A stretch of 6,060 nucleotides of DNA from Thermoplasmata archaeon M9B2D. Its GTDB lineage: Archaea; Thermoplasmatota; E2; DHVEG-1. The notes beneath the pieces were generated by a model that searched no databases, was not told the DNA's origin, and saw only the letters and a list, made by a program, of their open reading frames with translations. The DNA is taken from NCBI GenBank assembly GCA_002900555.1, contig MUGD01000117.1, positions 1 to 6,060 of the forward strand. The letters run 5' to 3'. Positions within the stretch are counted from its first letter, which is position 1; each line of letters starts with the position of its first letter. Shown piece after piece: positions 1 through 5,256 of the stretch. The translations under genes were made by a program, and so were the position numbers.

Positions 1-203
1 CTCATTTCCCACTTATCCCACGACTCAGAGCCCTGCCCACAAGGAGTCTTTCGTGTGGGTACAACCATTTTACGTGTAGGTAGTGGTATTGGACCTGCCA
101 TTCTGACACCAGTCTTTCGAGTAATTCGTCTAATTTGATTACAGACTCCATCTAGGTGTTCTGTGCTCGTGCTCGATAGTCGTATTCGTGCTCTTTGAGT
201 CAT
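1..203 (-). CDS. rps10: Small ribosomal subunit protein uS10 (S10), 3' part missing
   Basis: This gene encodes ribosomal protein uS10 of the 30S head, which takes part in tRNA binding in the small subunit. Reading the minus strand from the ATG at 203-201 gives 67 complete codons before the window edge. The protein begins [12 protein letters not shown] and then has the family signature [14 protein letters not shown] at about residues 30-43. This is followed by [20 protein letters not shown], which matches the archaeal/eukaryal uS10 block before the usual RIHKR tail. Family length is about 102 residues, so roughly 35 C-terminal residues lie outside the window. The start is well supported: it aligns with the usual uS10 N-terminus, and a partial SD (GAGAGTGAT) lies about 7 bases upstream. 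In many archaea rps10 sits downstream of the EF-1A gene; here it instead starts its own transcript next to a divergent kinase gene. Identification is by direct reading of conserved residues and is very secure. Confidence 0.95.
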   Translation of the reverse strand, partial: MTQRARIRLSSTSTEHLDGVCNQIRRITRKTGVRMAGPIPLPTRKMVVPTRKTPCGQGSESWDKWEM

Positions 204-337
204 GTAGAAATCACTCTCAGCTTTTTGAGGTGTCCAAGGCTACGGTAAGTGAATTGGATAAAAAGCTTGTCTTGTGAATGAAACATGCCAAGTAGAAAGA
301 CAATGTCCATAAGTGTGATAGTTATGATTGAAGAAGT
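204..337. promoter_or_regulatory. Divergent promoter region between rps10 and the kinase gene
   Basis: This 134-base spacer must carry promoters for both flanking genes. An A/T tract at 257-264 (GATAAAAA on plus, TTTTTATC on minus) is the best TATA-like element. Read on the minus strand it would place a transcription start near 232-236, giving rps10 a leader of about 30 bases that contains its SD. Read on the plus strand it would give the kinase a leader of about 50 bases. A second weak candidate for the kinase, CATAAG at 309-314, would yield an almost leaderless transcript, which would fit the lack of a strong SD before its GTG. No B-recognition element is clear. The assignments are inferred from spacing only. 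Confidence 0.4.
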
Positions 338-1144
338 GTGTCACAGTTGGATAGCCCCATAATTGTCAAACTCGGTGGATCTGTTATAACATTTAAAGGC
401 TCATCACCACCACGTGTTAATGATGAACAGCTTAGTCGGATTGCTGAAGAGTTAACCGTGTGTAATAGCCCGCTCATATTAGTTCTAGGCGGTGGAGCTC
501 ATGGTCATCAAGCTGCACACAAACACGGATTTGGAACTCCTAATTCTTCTTCAGAGCAACTACTTGCTGGGATACCTGATATCCGTCATAATATGTCACT
601 TTTAGCTTCACGAGTTGAAAGCGAGATGAATCACCAAGGAGTTCCTAGTGTTGTGTTCTCTCCATTTACCTTTGTTACCCTACAAGACAATCTCATAGAT
701 GATTTTCCTCTTGATATTATCAAAAAGACACTAAAAACAGGGGCAGCAGTGATAATCCATGGCGATGTTTGTTTTGATAGAACAAAATCTGTATCCATAT
801 TGAGTGGAGACACGATTGCAGTATACCTTGCAGAAAAGCTCAGTGCAAAGGCTGTTTTTATTGGAACTAATGTTGATGGAGTCCTTGAGGAGAATCCACA
901 AATTAATCCCAGAGCAGAATATATTCCTCTCATCAATCGTGTTAATATCAACCAAGTACTAGCACATACAGGTCCTTCCTCCGACACTGATGTTACTGGA
1001 GGTATGACTAAGAAAATCAGCGAGCTTCTTGAATTATCAAATCAGAACGTGGACATAGCAATTTTCAATCTATTAATTCCAGGGCGATTAACTGATTTGT
1101 TAAACGAAAAGCCCACAATCTGCACACGTATTCAAATATCCTAG
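338..1144 (+). CDS. ipk: Isopentenyl phosphate kinase (amino acid kinase superfamily)
   Basis: This enzyme phosphorylates isopentenyl phosphate with ATP to isopentenyl diphosphate, the last step to IPP in the archaeal alternate mevalonate route; IPP feeds archaeal ether-lipid chains and quinones. The 268-residue length fits the family. Visible motifs are the N-terminal KLGGSVIT (11-18) with nucleotide-phosphate-binding Lys11 and a further Lys20. The glycine loop GGGAHGH (51-57) ends in His57, the position of the catalytic, substrate-binding histidine that separates these kinases from acetylglutamate and uridylate kinases. Further motifs are GDV (142-144), SGDTIAVYLA (157-166), GTNVDGV (176-182) and DVTGGM followed by a lysine (218-225). 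There is no signal peptide, so it is cytosolic. The frame opens just two codons before the GTG at 338, so this is the first possible start; TTG at 347 is the only close alternative. No strong SD is present. The stop codon overlaps that of the convergent ATPase gene. Alternatives such as a glutamate or aspartate kinase are unlikely given His57 and the length. Confidence 0.94.
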   Translation: MSQLDSPIIVKLGGSVITFKGSSPPRVNDEQLSRIAEELTVCNSPLILVLGGGAHGHQAAHKHGFGTPNSSSEQLLAGIPDIRHNMSLLASRVESEMNHQGVPSVVFSPFTFVTLQDNLIDDFPLDIIKKTLKTGAAVIIHGDVCFDRTKSVSILSGDTIAVYLAEKLSAKAVFIGTNVDGVLEENPQINPRAEYIPLINRVNINQVLAHTGPSSDTDVTGGMTKKISELLELSNQNVDIAIFNLLIPGRLTDLLNEKPTICTRIQIS

Positions 1145-4100
1145 ACGACCAAGGTTGAGATACTATCATCCATTGTCCTGATTATCAGATTTCCTGGCGT
1201 CACCACAGTATCTTCAAGATATTCGGATGCAGTTAAAACGCACACAACTTGAGTTGATTTACATGTTCTGCAAGCCACATTACTATGAAGATTCAACAGA
1301 GTGCTCAATTGTTGCTGATTTGGAAAGATTACATACGATGTGTTACCAGCACACACATCATAGTACCCATGATCTCGAGAAACTTCCGAATGATGTTTTT
1401 TAAGCTCATTCTCAATAATGCTTGTGGCTTCTTCTTTTAATTTTTGCAAAATTGAAGAATTAATTATCCATAACCCTTGTTCAACATCAATGAGGTTGTT
1501 TTCAGCATTGGCACGTAATGCAATCAGGACTTCATCAGCAAGCAACTCAGTAAGTGCTCGCTTTCCCTCATCAGCAGTTAAAGGAGCGGATCTCCCTTTC
1601 AGAGATTGAAGAGCTGTAGTTTCAATGAAATCGAGAAGTACCTCCCATCTAACTTGTCCGTTTGACAAATCAACAAAATCTTGAATCAACCCAAACCATA
1701 AACGAATTTGAATAGCTCGACTAGTTGCCGGCCCAATCTCGTGTATTGCTTCAATCAAGTCAATATCTTCATTGTTTTGAATAACTTGAGGTTTCTCACT
1801 TGAGTTGTTGATAGAAACCGATTGAAGCAGACTCTCTATCATGGAGTCAAGTGAGCTTGGAAAGGCAGATACAACGTTTACAGCATTATACTCATCGTTA
1901 CTTTCAAGAATTTCGCGAAGTTTGGCAGCCGCAACGCTACCTCTCACTACAACAAATAATTCACTGATTCCATTTCTCAAAATTCCCATGTGATGTTGAA
2001 TCTTGCCTAAAATCATATTCATAGACGATGCCCTAAGATGCTCAGGTATGATAGCCACTGCCTTGTCTTCAATAATCATATCCGGGAAATCGGTTTGTGA
2101 TTCACGAATAATAGAATCATTCAATTCAATGCCTAGTTTTGTAGATACATATTCAATAATCACATTGCGAATGGCCTCTAAACCTTGTCCTGGTAATGCA
2201 TATACAAACCCTCCCGGAACAAGTGACAATGACTCCCTATCAATAGTCCCTAAAGTAACAAGTTCTCTAATTACTTCTGAAACATCATCTTCCATTGCTG
2301 ATGAATCAAGAGAAGATATCAAATCACGAATCTGTTGCTCGGTAGCCATACCTTCCGAGGCTAAGAATGCAATTATATGACTGCCCAATCGTCCGACTCT
2401 ATCGAAAACTATTGTCTGTGCCTCAGCTTCAAGGGTATTAGGAGTTGGCTTTTCTAATGATTCGGATAATTTATTCTCAAGAACTTCACTTAGTATAGAT
2501 TCAGAGTCAATTTCTTTTTGTTCCAAACTCGAATCCCTACGAGTAATTGCTGGATATCTATCAATAAATGGTTTAGTAGCAATTTCAAAAGTTTCAGTAT
2601 CAGGGACTGCTACTAATGCTCGTCCACGTTTCATACTTCTCAAATAAGCTTCTTGATCTGCTGTTAGTGAAAGAAACTTACTTCCTACTTGACTATCATA
2701 AGGTAATCGGAAAACAATCTTAGTCGCTGTATTAGCCAAGATATTAGATGAGATGTTCGGTCTGGTTGATACAACAATGACGCCCTGTCCAGTTGCACGT
2801 TGTAGCAAGACCATAGACTCGCCTGTTGTCACATCAGCTGATGATTGTCTTGAATAGCTTTCAGGTACAAGATTGCTAGCTTCTTCGAGAACAACAACAT
2901 GATGTAGTCCTGAAACGATACCCCTCTTCATAGCGTTATCAAAGATACGTTTGGCTGTTAGATTATATAGTAGACGTGCTGCCTCCATCCCCCCGACTCT
3001 AGCCACATGACTGAGATCTAGAATCACGCGCTTACCCAACAGATTGGAAATTCTAATTGCATCTGCACCCCCACCAAGAATTTCACCTAAAGGTTCTCGA
3101 CATAGAATCTGAAGTCGATTGAGGAGGGCATCACTTGTCATCTTGCCTACTCTATCATTAGTAGCGACCTGAGTTACTATATCAATCAGTGATTGAATGG
3201 AGTTATTCTCATCCAATGATTCTGCTAACATCAGGATTGATTCTCTTAACAATTTCTCCATAGCTGGTGAGAGCTCGGAAGATTCACCTTTTTCCTTGAG
3301 AAGCTCTCTTAACATGACAAAAGTTGAGTACGCACAACTTTGATCATTTTCCAGATCGGGATCCATCAAGTTTATGACAAACGACTTATCAAGACCCGGT
3401 TTCAGAATCACTACTTCATCATCCAACTGTCCGACAAGGCCTGAATATTCAGTCCCTTTAATATCAAATATCCACCATGGTATGTTTGTCTTCTTACTAA
3501 TTTGAGTAATTAGATGCTTTACAAGAGTTGTTTTTCCGGTACCTGTAGCACCCAAAACAGCGACATGTTCTCTTAGCCATTCTATCTTCAAACCAGCTCT
3601 TGAGAAGTGACGGCCTTCGAAAATGGTATCTCCTATCTCAATCTCATCACTTAGGGACTCGCGCGATGGAATCTGAAACACCGGAGCAAGATCATGACCG
3701 ATAACGGGAAGTTTTCTGATTGGAGTATTGACAAAAGACACGAGTTTGCTTACATGCAACCTTTGTCTTTTCAGATGTTTTCTTGTTAGAAGTTTAAGAG
3801 CTGTCTTTTGTGACATTTTCTGAGGAATAAGTTTGATTGAATTATCTCCACCCCAAATAGATAGAATAAGCCCACTCAACCCTTCTTGAGAAACATTGTC
3901 GTCACTCGATGAATCTGATTTCGCAATGAAGTATACCGAAGACTCAAACCATCCCACATTGTCTTGAATTTCTTCATACTCTGTAATGAGTTTCTTTTTT
4001 TCTGCATGATCTCTTAATGACTCTTCTTTTCGTTTTTCCTTTGATTGTATTGATTTCCATTTACCTTCGAGCTTTTGCTTTTCTCTTCCTGGTTTGGAAG

Positions 4101-4926
4101 CCGAAAAGACACAGGTCATACTGGCTGAGTAGTTTTGTTTCAATATTGTGGAGAGAAATGTTCCTATCTGAGATGACTCAACTGTAGGCTTAACTTGTGG
4201 ATTTCCTTTCAGAACCAACAGTGACATGTCTTTAATATGATCTTTAGATAATCTCTCTTCTTCATATTCAGATTCGTTTGTAAATGAAAACACTGCGTTA
4301 TGAAGAGCGTCGTCTTCTAACATCCGAAGTTCTACTAAATTTAGCGATGCTAAAAGAATAGCTTCAACCCTTGTAGCCTCTCTTCTAAGAATTTCTCTAA
4401 TGGTATCTATATCAAAATCAGTTACAGTGATGAAAATTCTAAGGAATGGATCCCCCCTTAACATTCCTGCTTCGAATGCCATACTAACAGACTTGTTCAT
4501 TCCAGCACGAATTGCGAGCAGCATAGAGCCATTATATTTAGGCCGCCCATTTTCATCCAAAAAGACCGAACTTGATACTGATACTATCTCTAAACAACAC
4601 ACTCCTGTCATACGTTCTTCGTTATCCACTATGAGAATCTCTTTTTCTGTTGATATTGCAGGAGTTCTCTGAACCATCTGATGCCTACTAAGAGCTATTC
4701 CACTGATGATTGGAACCAAACAGACTATACCCTCAAAAGCAGTTTTGAAAGGAATTATCGGAGTACTAATCACCTTGAGGATTGGCAATAAATAGACGAT
4801 AAGAAAATACAGAATTGTTGTCCCAGTTCCTATAAGCCAAGTTCTACGTAACCAAATTAGTCCCCCAAAGCCTTCTCGCACAGTACTACTTTTTTCTTCT
4901 CTTTTAAAGGGCAATTTGAGTTGCAT
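1141..4926 (-). CDS. Membrane-anchored HerA/VirB4-superfamily ATPase (DUF87-type) with a duplicated C-terminal module
   Basis: This 1261-residue protein is a hexameric-translocase-type P-loop ATPase. Residues 30-50 and about 62-80 are two hydrophobic helices joined by a short loop, with an N-terminal stretch rich in Lys/Arg; both ends should face the cytoplasm. Residues 95-260 form an alpha/beta domain reminiscent of VirB4-type N-terminal regions, and 280-322 is a highly charged likely coiled coil. The ATPase spans about 430-795: Walker A GATGTGKT (459-466), Walker B VVVLEE (677-682) continuing ASNLVP, and the HerA-type segment STRPNIS (720-726) followed by a stretch ending in RLPYDSQ. A polar linker (about 800-840) leads to C-terminal regions at 840-1045 and 1050-1261. 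Each of these looks like a winged helix followed by a small alpha/beta domain; Cys1192, Cys1219, Cys1222 and Cys1229 cluster in the last. The ATG is the first possible start, since an in-frame TGA lies two codons upstream; the SD (GAGGG, 12-13 bases away) is weak. HerA proteins are far shorter, soluble and usually paired with nurA, which is not seen. A DNA translocase comparable to CedB or conjugative VirB4 is the favoured inference; the substrate is unknown. Confidence 0.88.
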   Translation of the reverse strand: MQLKLPFKREEKSSTVREGFGGLIWLRRTWLIGTGTTILYFLIVYLLPILKVISTPIIPFKTAFEGIVCLVPIISGIALSRHQMVQRTPAISTEKEILIVDNEERMTGVCCLEIVSVSSSVFLDENGRPKYNGSMLLAIRAGMNKSVSMAFEAGMLRGDPFLRIFITVTDFDIDTIREILRREATRVEAILLASLNLVELRMLEDDALHNAVFSFTNESEYEEERLSKDHIKDMSLLVLKGNPQVKPTVESSQIGTFLSTILKQNYSASMTCVFSASKPGREKQKLEGKWKSIQSKEKRKEESLRDHAEKKKLITEYEEIQDNVGWFESSVYFIAKSDSSSDDNVSQEGLSGLILSIWGGDNSIKLIPQKMSQKTALKLLTRKHLKRQRLHVSKLVSFVNTPIRKLPVIGHDLAPVFQIPSRESLSDEIEIGDTIFEGRHFSRAGLKIEWLREHVAVLGATGTGKTTLVKHLITQISKKTNIPWWIFDIKGTEYSGLVGQLDDEVVILKPGLDKSFVINLMDPDLENDQSCAYSTFVMLRELLKEKGESSELSPAMEKLLRESILMLAESLDENNSIQSLIDIVTQVATNDRVGKMTSDALLNRLQILCREPLGEILGGGADAIRISNLLGKRVILDLSHVARVGGMEAARLLYNLTAKRIFDNAMKRGIVSGLHHVVVLEEASNLVPESYSRQSSADVTTGESMVLLQRATGQGVIVVSTRPNISSNILANTATKIVFRLPYDSQVGSKFLSLTADQEAYLRSMKRGRALVAVPDTETFEIATKPFIDRYPAITRRDSSLEQKEIDSESILSEVLENKLSESLEKPTPNTLEAEAQTIVFDRVGRLGSHIIAFLASEGMATEQQIRDLISSLDSSAMEDDVSEVIRELVTLGTIDRESLSLVPGGFVYALPGQGLEAIRNVIIEYVSTKLGIELNDSIIRESQTDFPDMIIEDKAVAIIPEHLRASSMNMILGKIQHHMGILRNGISELFVVVRGSVAAAKLREILESNDEYNAVNVVSAFPSSLDSMIESLLQSVSINNSSEKPQVIQNNEDIDLIEAIHEIGPATSRAIQIRLWFGLIQDFVDLSNGQVRWEVLLDFIETTALQSLKGRSAPLTADEGKRALTELLADEVLIALRANAENNLIDVEQGLWIINSSILQKLKEEATSIIENELKKHHSEVSRDHGYYDVCAGNTSYVIFPNQQQLSTLLNLHSNVACRTCKSTQVVCVLTASEYLEDTVVTPGNLIIRTMDDSISTLVV

Positions 4927-5055
4927 TAATCAATAATCCCTCGTTATGTAGTTCTTTTCACGAGAATTGTTTCACTAGAACCAGACCATTGTGTTAGTGC
5001 TTAACATAAGAACTCCCCTCAACAACGAAATCAATTACCGGTTAATCGATAGGAG

Positions 5056-5063
5056 ATTAAAAA
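5056..5063 (+). promoter_or_regulatory. Possible TATA box for the surface-protein transcript
   Basis: The sequence ATTAAAAA resembles an archaeal TATA box. With the usual spacing of about 26 bases from box centre, transcription would begin near 5086-5090. That is just before the ATG of the 54-codon ORF at 5092 and about 145 bases before the CTG start of the surface protein. No recognisable BRE precedes it. The call rests on position and composition alone. Confidence 0.3.
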
Positions 5064-5091
5064 CATGCAAACTCACTGAAGGTAGACCTGA

Positions 5092-5256
5092 ATGTATCCC
5101 GTTAATTCAGCTCAAATATTGGTGAACGAATCTTGGCAATTAATCCAGCATTGTATAGAATTACTAGAATTAGAACCACTGCAGCACAGACGAATCCAAT
5201 TGAGTTTGGTTCTATGTCAAAGGAGGTGGTCTTCTGAAATCAAATCATATCTATAG
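5092..5256 (+). CDS. Possible small protein of 54 residues, unrecognised
   Basis: An ATG at 5092 opens a frame ending with TAG at 5254-5256. AAGGT at 5079-5083 lies 8 bases before the ATG and could serve as SD, and the TATA-like tract at 5056-5063 lies at a distance suited to a short leader. The product begins MYPVNSAQILVNESWQLI and continues as a leucine-rich, probably amphipathic helix with a basic patch (HRRIQ, residues 32-36) and QRRW (43-46). It has two cysteines, no signal peptide and no membrane segment. I do not recognise it. It overlaps the proposed start of the surface protein by 23 bases in another frame, so translational coupling is possible. It could equally be a chance frame, because such lengths arise easily in non-coding DNA. 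Confidence is low. Confidence 0.22.
   Translation: MYPVNSAQILVNESWQLIQHCIELLELEPLQHRRIQLSLVLCQRRWSSEIKSYL
5102..5239 (-). pseudogene. Possible remnant of a C-terminal membrane anchor (no start codon)
   Basis: On the minus strand the frame from 5239 to the TAA at 5104-5102 reads 45 codons. It contains a polar lead-in (TSFDIEPNS), then about 22 hydrophobic residues (GFVCAAVVLILVILYNAGLIA) broken only by Tyr-Asn, then a basic stop-transfer stretch (KIR) and a short tail ending FELN. This is the layout of the C-terminal anchor of an archaeal surface protein. No ATG, GTG or TTG opens it at a useful place (GTG at 5179 is inside the helix), and a TGA at 5242-5240 closes it upstream, so it cannot be a normal intact gene. 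It may be a decayed end of a former gene, or a coincidence produced by AT-rich sequence read backwards. It overlaps the 54-codon ORF, and at most one of the two is likely to be real. Confidence 0.18.
5219..5228 (+). promoter_or_regulatory. Strong Shine-Dalgarno site that selects a CTG start
   Basis: AAAGGAGGTG contains a seven-base match (GGAGGTG) to the archaeal anti-SD sequence. It ends five bases before the CTG at 5234-5236, an ideal spacing. There is no ATG, GTG or TTG in the surface-protein frame between the upstream stop (TGA at 5201) and the ATG at 5291. The site therefore decides the start of the surface protein. Confidence 0.75.

Larger units (their letters stand above)
4927..5233. 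other. 307-base spacer between the divergent ATPase and surface-protein genes
   Basis: No confidently real gene lies here. Promoters for both flanking genes are expected. On the plus strand ATTAAAAA at 5056-5063 is the best TATA-like element and would put a start near 5086-5090. For the minus-strand ATPase gene I see no convincing TATA box; TTTTTAAT (the same tract read backwards) is the only decent one and would give a leader longer than 100 bases. Near-palindromic sequence surrounds ACCGGT at 5037-5042, but it has mismatches and may be chance. The spacer also holds a 54-codon ORF (5092-5256) and an antisense membrane-anchor-like frame (5102-5239), both listed separately. A four-codon reading frame (ATG at 5065, TGA at 5077-5079) follows an AGGAG sequence and is probably chance. 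Confidence 0.5.

Noticed and set aside
1..138. Plus-strand open frame of 45 codons from the window edge to TGA at 136-138
   Set aside because: It is the antisense of the clearly conserved uS10 sequence on the minus strand.
163..189. Repeated CGTGCTC units in rps10
   Set aside because: They encode the ordinary uS10 N-terminal strand and a Ser-Thr repeat; no further copies occur, so there is no repeat element.
631..987. Minus-strand ORF of 118 codons inside the kinase gene, with a smaller one at 731-955
   Set aside because: Both lie antisense within the secure kinase coding sequence, have no SD or recognisable domain, and are rich in Ser/Thr/Cys in the manner of shadow frames.
1418..2380. Plus-strand ORFs (1418-1609, 2003-2380) and a further one at 4400-4672
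   Set aside because: All are antisense frames inside the ATPase gene, whose protein motifs are continuous; none shows a domain or SD.
5032..5045. Inverted repeat around ACCGGT as an operator
   Set aside because: Beyond the central six bases the arms mismatch at several positions, so it is no better than chance in this AT-rich spacer.
5065..5079. Four-codon ORF (MQTH) after AGGAG as a leader peptide
   Set aside because: Too short to distinguish from chance, and the likely TATA-like tract overlaps its SD, which would place transcription start after it.
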